From contig NZ_NSKE01000005.1 in assembly GCF_002287075.1 (NCBI RefSeq), positions 62,001 through 126,000 of the forward strand: a stretch of 64,000 bases of DNA. Reading direction: 5' to 3'. The translations under genes and the position numbers were made by a program. The stretch is from Fodinibius salipaludis (GTDB lineage Bacteria; Bacteroidota; Rhodothermia; Balneolales; Balneolaceae). Below the pieces are notes generated by a model. It was not told the DNA's origin. It saw only the letters and a list, made by a program, of their open reading frames with translations, and ran no database searches. Positions 34,158 to 42,496 of the stretch are shown here, piece after piece. Position 1 is the first letter of the stretch. Each line of letters starts with the position of its first letter.

Positions 34158-35834
34158 TCAAGATGGTCTCGGCAGTGCACCCGGTGAAAAGATACCGTCA
34201 GCCACCATCTCCCAAAGTGGGAAGGCGTAAGCCAGAACGACCAGTAAGAGTGCCAATCCAAACCACAGCTTCATATTATCCAATATAGCCGGGGTATGCT
34301 CTACACCCGACAATGGTTCGGGAATATAATCATCTACCGGTTTGTCAGATTTTTCACCGGCAAGCCATGAGGCAACGACCACCCACAGAAAGAGTATCAG
34401 CGAAATCATAAGGATGGTACCGCCTATAGCAATTTGCCATTTCATTTCGGTCATTGTCCCAAAAATAGGCTCAAAATCAAAACCTGAATATTCGGGCTCT
34501 GCGGTACGTCGGGGTACCCCCGCAAGTCCGGCACGATGCATTGCGTTTGACATTAACGTCATCCCCAAGAACCACGCGTATGGTTGTATCAAAGCCAGCG
34601 TTTTATACTTAAGCTTTCTACCGGTAAGCTGTGGGAGTAGCCAGTATGTGATGGCCATAAAGGTTAGGGCTACCGCTGTTCCCACGGTCAAGTGAAAGTG
34701 CCCCGGCACCCAAATGGTATTATGAATCAGAACATTAATATTCATTGAGGCATTAATCATTCCGCTAAAACCGCCGGCAGCAAACATAATTCCAGCCAGC
34801 GCACAACCTACAAACGCGGGACTATCCCAGGGGAGCTTGCCAATCCACTTAAGATATCCTTTCCCGCCACGTTGTCGGGCTCCGTGCTCCATACTGGCTA
34901 CAACCGTAAACAGCGTAATTAAACTTGGCAACAGAATTAACAGCGTTGTCGCCATAGCATAGAATTTAAATCCAACAGAAATTCCTGCATCAGCATATTG
35001 ATGATGGTATCCTACCGGGGTAGAAAGCAGTAAGAAGATGATAAAGACAATCCGAGTCATTGAATCACTGAATAAGCGTCCACCTGAAAGCTTCGGCAAA
35101 ATAGCATACCATACGTAGTAAGCCGGTAACAGCCAGAAGTACACAACAGCATGACCAAAGAACCAGAATAGCGTTCTCGGCAGTAAGGGTTCAATTTCTG
35201 TAACCCATCCAAGCGACCATGGAATCAATAATCCCACAACCTCGAGGGCCAAGCCAATAGTACAAACGTACCACATTAGCATAGTAAAGAGGGTCATAAA
35301 TGCGAGGATAGGAATCCGTTCATTCGGATTTTCCGCCCGCCATTTTCTGTATGACCAGAACCAGTCTGCACCGGCCATCCACGAACCTACTACTACAAGG
35401 GCCAGCCCAATGTAGAACATCGGGTGAGCTTGTAAAGGCGGATAAAAAGTATAGAGCACAGCAGCTCGGATCGAACTATCCGGAACGAGTCCTCCCAAGA
35501 TAGCTATTGTCGCCATCACCAATCCAATGGTCATCAGCCAAAACCATGACCAGGTAAACGTCAAATTCTCAGGTTCGCGATCGAGACTTCGCGTTACGCC
35601 CCATACAAAGAGGCCAGCGATAAAAAATGTTGTGAAAATTAATGCCAGCAATACCCCATGGCCTGTTAATAGCGTATAGTATTCCCCGGAATTAAAAAAT
35701 CCGCGAAAGACATTGGTACGGTGCAGGGCTTGGACAAATCCAAAGAGCCCTCCAATAGCAAGCGCTATAAAAGCAACAATGAAATTAGCTTTGGCAACTT
35801 TTGCAGCTTTCGGATACTTGTGTATAAATGTCAT
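34158..35834 (-). CDS. cbaA: ba3-type cytochrome c oxidase subunit I
   Basis: A 558-aa haem-copper oxidase catalytic subunit with about 13 spans, the site of O2 reduction and proton pumping. The Cu-B/cross-link segment reads GHAVVYFWLLPAYYVWY, the B-type version of the family rather than the A-type GHPEVYIL. TGHGVLLALIF holds an early haem ligand His, TPVGYHHQYADAG the two Cu-B histidines, and WVPGHFHLTVG the late haem ligands. The length suits ba3-type subunit I. It overlaps the subunit II gene by 4 bases. The partner subunits are subunit II and a short IIa-like protein immediately upstream. Confidence 0.93.
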   Translation of the reverse strand: MTFIHKYPKAAKVAKANFIVAFIALAIGGLFGFVQALHRTNVFRGFFNSGEYYTLLTGHGVLLALIFTTFFIAGLFVWGVTRSLDREPENLTFTWSWFWLMTIGLVMATIAILGGLVPDSSIRAAVLYTFYPPLQAHPMFYIGLALVVVGSWMAGADWFWSYRKWRAENPNERIPILAFMTLFTMLMWYVCTIGLALEVVGLLIPWSLGWVTEIEPLLPRTLFWFFGHAVVYFWLLPAYYVWYAILPKLSGGRLFSDSMTRIVFIIFLLLSTPVGYHHQYADAGISVGFKFYAMATTLLILLPSLITLFTVVASMEHGARQRGGKGYLKWIGKLPWDSPAFVGCALAGIMFAAGGFSGMINASMNINVLIHNTIWVPGHFHLTVGTAVALTFMAITYWLLPQLTGRKLKYKTLALIQPYAWFLGMTLMSNAMHRAGLAGVPRRTAEPEYSGFDFEPIFGTMTEMKWQIAIGGTILMISLILFLWVVVASWLAGEKSDKPVDDYIPEPLSGVEHTPAILDNMKLWFGLALLLVVLAYAFPLWEMVADGIFSPGALPRPS

Positions 35835-36349
35835 TCTACCAGATTACTTTTATCAAACTCAGATTTAGGTACTACCTTTATTTTACCCTCCATAACGTGG
35901 TGGGCCGGTCCGCAATACTCATTACAGACGATTCCATATTCTCGTACTTCAGGAAAGATCGTCGTAAATTTTGCTACCTGCCCCGGTATAGACATCGTAT
36001 TTAGATTGGTTCCCGCGACATCAAAACCGTGCAACACATCAGGGCTTGTTATATAAAACGTAACCCGCGTATTAGCCGGTACCACAATAGGTTGTGCGGT
36101 TCCAGGATTAAAAGCAAACTGAATAGTTTGCACATAAACCTCATATTCAGTTTGACCATTACGAGTCACTTCACGTACACCCGGATTACCAAACTTAGTG
36201 TCAGCCAGGTTTTGCGGATCAATAGTTGCATGATCTCCGATCACCTTTAAATCCATCGCTACAAAACCATATACCACGGTAACGATAAAAAAGGCAATCA
36301 GTACAAAGGATAGTTTTATCCAGAACTGTTCGAACTTATGTATATGCAT
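35831..36349 (-). CDS. cbaB: ba3-type cytochrome c oxidase subunit II
   Basis: A 172-aa subunit II with a single N-terminal membrane span (about residues 12-32) and a periplasmic cupredoxin domain. All dinuclear Cu-A ligands are visible: H107 (LHGF), then C142, C146, H150 and M153 in VCNEYCGPAHHVM. The single span and short length are typical of ba3-type oxidases. It accepts electrons from a soluble cytochrome c or cupredoxin. It is translationally coupled to subunit I by a 4-base overlap and follows the small IIa-like gene by 16 bases. Confidence 0.94.
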   Translation of the reverse strand: MHIHKFEQFWIKLSFVLIAFFIVTVVYGFVAMDLKVIGDHATIDPQNLADTKFGNPGVREVTRNGQTEYEVYVQTIQFAFNPGTAQPIVVPANTRVTFYITSPDVLHGFDVAGTNLNTMSIPGQVAKFTTIFPEVREYGIVCNEYCGPAHHVMEGKIKVVPKSEFDKSNLVE

Positions 36350-36365
36350 ATCTTTGGTTTGTTAA

Positions 36366-36581
36366 CTAATCTATGATGGAAGGAGCATTTCCGGCAAATT
36401 CTACGAAATACATGAAAACCCACATCAACGCTACAATAGCAAAGTAGATTAATGTGAGTGTTAACGTACCGTAAGGCTGATACTCATCAATCGTTATTTC
36501 GCGAACTATATCCGGATTGCGTTCTTCCCAGCTCTTTTCAGATTCGTTATTGTTAGTTGGATTACTTTTTTCTTCTGGCAT
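36366..36581 (-). CDS. small cytochrome oxidase subunit (IIa-like)
   Basis: A 71-aa protein with a charged, disordered N-terminus (EEKSNPTNNNESEKSW) and a single C-terminal span (TLTLTLIYFAIVALMWVFMY). Position and shape match the small subunit IIa (CbaD type) that accompanies ba3 oxidases and occupies the place of the second subunit II helix. It is the first gene of the operon IIa-II-I. Confidence 0.8.
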   Translation of the reverse strand: MPEEKSNPTNNNESEKSWEERNPDIVREITIDEYQPYGTLTLTLIYFAIVALMWVFMYFVEFAGNAPSIID

Positions 36582-36746
36582 AACAAGAGCTCATTTTTTA
36601 TTTAGCCTGCCCAATTGTTTGGAGACAATTAAGTATTAAATTAGTATAACTTCAAGCCCCATATTTTATTTAGATTCAATTTGTCAAAACTTATCAGCTT
36701 CAAATATGCATCGATACCAACTGCTCTTAATATTGAATTATTTTTT

Positions 36747-37715
36747 TTAATTAACCCAATAAGACGAATCAAGCAGTCGGTTTCCCGCTTTATCAAAAAC
36801 GGCATAATTGAACCCCTCTTGAATACTATACCCACCAAACTGGCCTTCTTTGTTGATGGCAATAAATCCAACCTGAATATCCTCAACTGAATCATTTTTT
36901 TTAACAATACGTTCTACAGCATGTTTACAAGCCTGTTCGGGCGAATCACCGCGGCGCATATTCTCCACCACCAAGTGGGTTCCACCAATACGGATAATTT
37001 CCTCTCCTAATCCCGTAGCAACAGCCGCTCCAACTTCATTATCCACAAATAAACCGGAACCGATAAGCGGAGAATCGCCCACCCTTCCATGCATCTTCCA
37101 AGCCGTTCCGCTGGTCGTACACGCTCCCGACAAGTTTCCGTTATTATCGAGCGCTATCATTCCGATGGTATCATGATTTTCAATATTAATCTCTGGCTGA
37201 TATTCAGTATTTTTTTGCCATTCCTCCCAGTCCTCTTGCGATGCTTTCGTCAGCAAATCCTCTTTTTCAAAACCTTGGTCAAGAGCAAAATCCAAGGCTC
37301 CCTGTCCCACCAACATCACATGCGGTGTTTCTTCTTTTACCTTTCGCGCCACCGAAACAGGATGCTTAATATGCTGTAAGGCCGCCACCGATCCGCATTG
37401 ATCATTCTCATCCATAATGCAGGCATCGAGTGTTACGAACCCATCGCGATCAGGTCGACCACCATAACCAACCGTCCGCACTTCAGGGTTGCCTTCCGGT
37501 ACCCGGACGCCGGCCTCTACTGCATCCAAAGCAGAGCCATTTTGGGATAAAATCTCCCAAGCTGCTTCGTTTGCGGTTTTTCCAAAATTCCATGTCGAAA
37601 CAACGACCGGCTTTCTACCGCTTGAACCACCATCGGTAAAATCTGTCGCTAAATTTTTAACGGGCAACAATCCACCCATGGCTGTAAGTTTCAAAAATCT
37701 TTTCCGACTAATCAT
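36747..37715 (-). CDS. N4-(beta-N-acetylglucosaminyl)-L-asparaginase (glycosylasparaginase)
   Basis: A 322-aa Ntn-hydrolase precursor that is expected to cleave itself into two chains and release aspartate from GlcNAc-asparagine or beta-aspartyl peptides. The autoprocessing/nucleophile threonine lies in NHDTIGMIAL near 182. GRVGDSPLIGSG and GLGEEIIRIGG complete the active site. The N-terminus (ISRKRFLKLTAMGGLL) resembles a Tat signal but has RK instead of RR; export is likely, the route uncertain. The first of three minus-strand genes after it is an FAD oxidoreductase and the next an M20 amidohydrolase, a set that suggests salvage of amino acids from modified peptides. Confidence 0.9.
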   Translation of the reverse strand: MISRKRFLKLTAMGGLLPVKNLATDFTDGGSSGRKPVVVSTWNFGKTANEAAWEILSQNGSALDAVEAGVRVPEGNPEVRTVGYGGRPDRDGFVTLDACIMDENDQCGSVAALQHIKHPVSVARKVKEETPHVMLVGQGALDFALDQGFEKEDLLTKASQEDWEEWQKNTEYQPEINIENHDTIGMIALDNNGNLSGACTTSGTAWKMHGRVGDSPLIGSGLFVDNEVGAAVATGLGEEIIRIGGTHLVVENMRRGDSPEQACKHAVERIVKKNDSVEDIQVGFIAINKEGQFGGYSIQEGFNYAVFDKAGNRLLDSSYWVN

Positions 37716-37805
37716 AAATCAATTTTTCAGAGATTAATATGTCATTAGAATTCATTTAGCACTATAAAGTGCAACAAAATCTAAGTAAAAAGGAGCATAT
37801 ATTTG

Positions 37806-38906
37806 CTACGATTCGAGCATTTCTGACACCCCTCTTCCAACTTCCATCCCAATAGCAATACCCATTCCGCTTAACCCCGCAGCCACAAATCGATTTCTAT
37901 CAAGCTGTTTTACAATAGGTGTTTTAGTAGGTGAAAAGCCCATAATTCCCGACCACTCGTAATCGATGTTCCAATCACTTCCACACCCCAATACTCCAGA
38001 AACAAACTCCTTGAGGTGTAATTTAATCGTTCCATTGGTTCCAAACTGATCAGTTTGCTCTCCCTCTTTATCCAAATTACGAGCCCCGCCAATTAACAAC
38101 CTGTTTCCAACATTCCGAAAATAAACATAGCCCCGGTCGTGATGGAAGATCCCCTTCCACGGAAAATTCTCCTGCTCATTTGTTACCATCACAAATCCGC
38201 GCGCCGGATTTATCTCAAGTTCAGGCAACAACCTTTGGACAAACCCATTAGCTGCAAATAATACCTTATCAGATTCGATTTCCAATCCGTTAGCAATACT
38301 AACGATCCCATCTTTCGTTGCATCCTCCACCCTGCTATTCCACTTGATATCAACCCCAACAGAACTCACCTTTTTCGCCAGCGCCTCCATCATTTTACCG
38401 GGATGCAACGCTCCCTCCAACCTATTTCTTATTACCGGATATCCCTGTAATTCATCTTTAGAATAAACCTCGTTTTCATTTATCAGCGCCCGCATCCATC
38501 CGTTAAACCGATCAATCTGGGCCGATACTTTCTCAAACTTCTTTCGGGATTTAAAGAATTCATACCCACCACAGTGTTCATATCCAATAGCCTCTTCTCC
38601 GAGTGTTTGCTTTAAAAGCTCCAAACCTTCATACCGACGTTTTATTCGCTCTTTTATATTTTCTTCTGAATCTTTTTCCATATCCGCCAGATGCTCCCCG
38701 ATCGATCCTACACAAGCAAAACCGGCATTGCGCGTACTGGCTCCCTGCGGCAAAAATCCTCGTTCAAGCACCGCTACTCTGGCGGATGGATTTTGTTGCT
38801 TATAAAACAAGGCCGACGACAACCCCACAATCCCAGCTCCGACAATAGCAAGGTCATACGGTTTCAAGAATGAATCTTTTTCCCAGAACGAAGATGAATA
38901 ACTCAT
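37806..38906 (-). CDS. FAD-dependent oxidoreductase (DAO family)
   Basis: A 366-aa flavoprotein of the glycine/D-amino-acid oxidase superfamily. The FAD-binding motif is LAIVGAGIVGLSSALFY at about 20-36. GASTRNAGFACVGS follows around 55-70, as in glycine-oxidase-like enzymes, and the C-terminal GLSGMGIAIGMEVGRG contacts FAD. No signal peptide or membrane span is seen, so it is cytoplasmic or peripherally bound. The substrate is probably an amino acid or amine, but the sequence does not decide which. It is 63 bases downstream of the M20 gene and 90 bases upstream of the asparaginase gene. Confidence 0.87.
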   Translation of the reverse strand: MSYSSSFWEKDSFLKPYDLAIVGAGIVGLSSALFYKQQNPSARVAVLERGFLPQGASTRNAGFACVGSIGEHLADMEKDSEENIKERIKRRYEGLELLKQTLGEEAIGYEHCGGYEFFKSRKKFEKVSAQIDRFNGWMRALINENEVYSKDELQGYPVIRNRLEGALHPGKMMEALAKKVSSVGVDIKWNSRVEDATKDGIVSIANGLEIESDKVLFAANGFVQRLLPELEINPARGFVMVTNEQENFPWKGIFHHDRGYVYFRNVGNRLLIGGARNLDKEGEQTDQFGTNGTIKLHLKEFVSGVLGCGSDWNIDYEWSGIMGFSPTKTPIVKQLDRNRFVAAGLSGMGIAIGMEVGRGVSEMLES

Positions 38907-38969
38907 ACATATAACTATTTACTTTAAAACAATCCGCAGTATCAAAACAAAATCATAGAATACCGGTGC

Positions 38970-40166
38970 TTAACTTTTAGGAATCGGCTCAAAAACCAGG
39001 GATGCCATAAGTGCTGCGCCTGTCAAAAAACAATCTTCATCGATATTATATTTGGGATGGTGCCAACTGTACGTTGAATCCGTCTTTTCACTGCCACTTC
39101 CCAAAAAGAAAAACGCACCCGGAAATTCCTGCTGATAAAATGCAAAATCTTCACCGGCCATAATCGGATCATCCAACAAGTGTACCTGTTCATCCCCCAA
39201 AATATTTTTAGCGGAATGAACCAAGTTATTTGTCGCCCAATCAGTGTTCGTTACCGCAGGATATCCGTAATCAAAGTCAAAGGTGTAACGCCCCCCGGAA
39301 GCTTCTGTAATCCCTTTAACAATAGCCTCAATACGATTCTTGATCATATCAGCTGTTTCCTGGGCAAAGGTCCTGACTGTACCCAGCAGTTCTACCTTTT
39401 CGGAAATGATATTATGCGCTGATCCGCCGCTGATCTTTCCCACCGTCACTACCGCAGACTCGGTGGGATTCACATTTCTGCTTACAATCGTTTGCAGCTG
39501 ATTTACAATCTGTGATGCCATCACAATAGGATCCACCGCCTGGTGTGGCGAAGCCGCGTGACCGCCTTTCCCAATAACTTCAATCCTAAACTCGTCGGGA
39601 CGTGCCATCAGCGGCCCCTCCTTTACGGCAATTTGCCCGGGTTCCAACTCAGGATAAGAATGCAATCCATAAATAACATCAACTCCCTTCTCCTGCAGGT
39701 AGCCCGTCTCACAGAGAAGCCGCCCGCCGCCCGGCAGTTTTTCTTCACCCGGCTGAAAGACAAGCAACACCGTTCCCTCAATTTCATCCCTCAAATCGGA
39801 CAGGATATGCGCCGCCCCCAACAAATTTGCGGTATGAGCATCATGTCCGCAACAGTGAGCTACGCCTTCATTTTCTGACAAAAATTCTTCTTTGTGATCT
39901 CCCTCTTCAGTAATAGACAAAGCATCAATATCTGCACGCAAGGCAACTACTTTTGAGGATGACTTTCCTCCTTCAATAATCCCAACACATCCGGTTTCAA
40001 GGGGACGATCAACAGGAATATTGAGCTCATCGAGCTGGTTGACAATAAATTCAGTCGTTTCATGCTCCTGATAACTCAGCTCTGGATGCCGATGCAAGTG
40101 ACGACGAACATCCACTATTTTCCTGTGATATGCTTTTGCCTTCTCTTTAAATTTAGTTACTTCCAT
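38970..40166 (-). CDS. M20 family amidohydrolase
   Basis: A 398-aa metal-dependent amidohydrolase of the M20D group (IAA-amino acid/hippurate hydrolase type). Metal ligands are in CCGHDAHTANLLGAA (about 107-121), FQPGEEKLPGGG, YGLHSYPELEPGQ and the distal AGEDFAFYQQEFPGAF. The dimerisation insert contains IEVIGKGGHAASPHQAVDPI. The enzyme removes acyl groups from N-acyl amino acids; the exact substrate is unknown. It is the first gene of the minus-strand set with the FAD oxidoreductase and glycosylasparaginase. Confidence 0.92.
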   Translation of the reverse strand: MEVTKFKEKAKAYHRKIVDVRRHLHRHPELSYQEHETTEFIVNQLDELNIPVDRPLETGCVGIIEGGKSSSKVVALRADIDALSITEEGDHKEEFLSENEGVAHCCGHDAHTANLLGAAHILSDLRDEIEGTVLLVFQPGEEKLPGGGRLLCETGYLQEKGVDVIYGLHSYPELEPGQIAVKEGPLMARPDEFRIEVIGKGGHAASPHQAVDPIVMASQIVNQLQTIVSRNVNPTESAVVTVGKISGGSAHNIISEKVELLGTVRTFAQETADMIKNRIEAIVKGITEASGGRYTFDFDYGYPAVTNTDWATNNLVHSAKNILGDEQVHLLDDPIMAGEDFAFYQQEFPGAFFFLGSGSEKTDSTYSWHHPKYNIDEDCFLTGAALMASLVFEPIPKS

Positions 40167-40312
40167 ACGTCTTGTTTATTTAAGATGGATTGTTCCTGAA
40201 AATAGGAATTTTATTGAAAGTCTATGAGGATAATTCTGCAACAATATCACTGTCGTTTTCGTAAAGGTTTTAAGTTAAACAATGCATTATCCAATGATCT
40301 AACAAGAAAATC

Positions 40313-41620
40313 ATGATTAAGCGCAATATTTCCTGGGAAATTGTATTAGCCGGTATCACATTTATCGGTATTGCGGTGTATCTGCTCTCAAACACTCCCA
40401 ATTCTGATTCCTCTTCTGAAGCTACGGAATGGCAATCCGAAGGAAGTCCCCCGTCAGCACCAACACCTCCTTCGCTTCCAAATTCCATCGTGATTGATCT
40501 CCAAAACTTGGAATCGCTTAAAAATCTTGAAAAACTTCGCAATATCGACGATCTGAAAAACCTCCAGCAACTTGAATTTGAGATCAAGAATCTGGACAAA
40601 TTAATACAACAGCACGCACAAAAGGATTTTCATGAGGAAAGTTTACAGGTAGGACTGCAACAGCTCGAGCGAGAACTTCAAAAAGTTAATCAAAATGACT
40701 TTAACGTTAAGCTTCAGGACCAAAAGCTGTATATCAACCGAAAGTACGATGTCGATGAATCGCAATGGACAGAAGTGAGTCCCGGTGTTTTTGTATATCA
40801 AGACTCGTTTTCTGCCGATGATTTTGAATCTCTTGATTTCTCAGTCGGTTTTGGAAATCTGAATATCGTTGGTAATGGCTCATCCAACAGTGAGATCACC
40901 CTTCGCGTTACCGGTGATATTGACGATCCTGCTGTAATTGCTCGGGAGTTAAATATTCAAAAAAATCTTGCTAATGCTGATGCCAAATTTGAGGTAACAT
41001 CCGCCAACGGGAGTTCTATTTCAGAAAAAATAAATCTGGAAGCAACGTTATCTCTTCCCAAACATCTTGCGCTTACAGCAAATACATCCGGCGGACATAT
41101 CACCGCCAATCAGCTGAAAAACTCCCAAAAGCTAACTACATCTGGAGGTCATATTACCGTATCGGACCTTGAAGGAACAACTAATGCTCAGACGTCCGGT
41201 GGTCATATCACCGCCAATCGAGTGTTTGGCGATATAGCAATGAGTACCGGGGGCGGCCATATCAAAATACAAGAAACCGGTGGTAACCTGGAGGTCAAAA
41301 CAGGCGGCGGACATATCGATATACAAGATGCCGAAGGTAGTATTTCTGCAAAAACTTCCGGCGGCAATATTTCTTCTACTATTAAATCAGCTCACGATCA
41401 GTTGCGCTTCACTACTTCTGCCGGTAATATTTCACTATCCTTGCCCAAAGACTTCGCTGCTGATTTGGATATATCCGGCACGTCGGTAAATTTAGATGAT
41501 GTATTTAGTTTTGACGGCACAAAAAATCGTGGAAGTATTACGGGAACACTAAACGGTGGCGGACTCCCTATCGTTATCAACTGCGGATATGGAAATGTGA
41601 ATATCAACGCTAACGATTAA
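40313..41620 (+). CDS. DUF4097 beta-repeat protein
   Basis: A 435-aa protein with an N-terminal membrane segment (about residues 6-24, IVLAGITFIGIAVYLLSN), a low-complexity Ser/Pro region, and a coiled-coil-prone stretch around 60-130 (LESLKNLEKLRNIDDLKNL). The C-terminal beta domain from about 250 is built of short repeats centred on SGGHI or GGGHI: TSGGHITAN, TSGGHITVS, TSGGHITAN, TGGGHIKI, TGGGHIDI, TSGGNISS. This is the DUF4097 (putative adhesin) fold, a beta-helix-like domain of unknown role. The mnmD start codon overlaps its stop (TAATG), so the two are co-translated although no link in function is known. Confidence 0.82.
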   Translation: MIKRNISWEIVLAGITFIGIAVYLLSNTPNSDSSSEATEWQSEGSPPSAPTPPSLPNSIVIDLQNLESLKNLEKLRNIDDLKNLQQLEFEIKNLDKLIQQHAQKDFHEESLQVGLQQLERELQKVNQNDFNVKLQDQKLYINRKYDVDESQWTEVSPGVFVYQDSFSADDFESLDFSVGFGNLNIVGNGSSNSEITLRVTGDIDDPAVIARELNIQKNLANADAKFEVTSANGSSISEKINLEATLSLPKHLALTANTSGGHITANQLKNSQKLTTSGGHITVSDLEGTTNAQTSGGHITANRVFGDIAMSTGGGHIKIQETGGNLEVKTGGGHIDIQDAEGSISAKTSGGNISSTIKSAHDQLRFTTSAGNISLSLPKDFAADLDISGTSVNLDDVFSFDGTKNRGSITGTLNGGGLPIVINCGYGNVNINAND

Positions 41621-42399
41621 TGAGTGAACCAAAGAAAGAGCAATCAAAACTGGTAGCTACTCGCGACGGCTCTCACACGCTCTACTCTTCCCAATTTGAC
41701 CAACACTATCATAATCCCAATGGGGCCGTAGCAGAAAGCAAGCACGTCTTTTTTGAGCAATCCCAACTATTAGATGATATTCAAAACTCTAATCCTGCTA
41801 CCATTTTGGAGGTAGGTTTCGGTACCGGACTCAACCTTCTTTTACTGATGGACTATTACCTGGACTTTAACTCAAATTCCACCGTCGATTTCTATTCTAT
41901 CGAGGGATTTCCAATCAGTCCCCAAACTGCAGAAAATCTAAACTATGGCCAGCACCTCAACCATCCCGAACTGATCAATCATTTGGCCAAAATTTTTAAT
42001 GGCCTATCTAACGGGATGAATAAATTTTCGCTCACTCCCAATATTACCCTTCATCTATTTCATGGAATGTTCGAAGATTTCAGTCCTGATAATCTACAAG
42101 CTGATTACATTTTCCATGATGCCTTTTCCCCGGATGTTAACCCAGAGTTGTGGACGGGCGATACATTTAAAAGATTAGCCGGTTTTAGTCATGACGAGGC
42201 AATGCTAACAACTTATTGCGCGGCCTCCAAAGCCCAAGGAGCGATGGCATGGGCCAGATGGAAAGTAGCAAAAACACAGGGTGCTCTGGGCAAACGGGAA
42301 ATGATTGTTGCTTCACCGAGTGAGGAACCACTTTCCAATTTCGAGCGTATCAACGAAGAACATTACGCCAACCGCTACGGGGAGGGAGACTTTGACTAA
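41620..42399 (+). CDS. mnmD: tRNA (mnm5s2U34) methyltransferase MnmD
   Basis: A 259-aa SAM-dependent methyltransferase that makes the last methyl transfer of mnm5s2U at the wobble position of tRNA. It corresponds to the methyltransferase half of the bifunctional MnmC of gammaproteobacteria and occurs alone in Bacteroidota. Motif I is ILEVGFGTGLNLLLL near 62-76. The substrate-side motifs YIFHDAFSPDVNPELWT and TYCAASKAQGAMAW are characteristic. The start overlaps the stop of the DUF4097 gene. Confidence 0.93.
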   Translation: MSEPKKEQSKLVATRDGSHTLYSSQFDQHYHNPNGAVAESKHVFFEQSQLLDDIQNSNPATILEVGFGTGLNLLLLMDYYLDFNSNSTVDFYSIEGFPISPQTAENLNYGQHLNHPELINHLAKIFNGLSNGMNKFSLTPNITLHLFHGMFEDFSPDNLQADYIFHDAFSPDVNPELWTGDTFKRLAGFSHDEAMLTTYCAASKAQGAMAWARWKVAKTQGALGKREMIVASPSEEPLSNFERINEEHYANRYGEGDFD

Positions 42400-42496
42400 G
42401 GATCCCATCCACTGGCTGGGTTAGCCATCAGATGGAATAGAGTCAATATCCAGACATTACTACTCATCCGACAGCAAACCCAGCATCAAACCAAGA

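Noticed and set aside
36747-37715. Classical Tat signal on the glycosylasparaginase
   Set aside because: The motif is SRKRFLK with RK in place of RR, so the route of export stays open.
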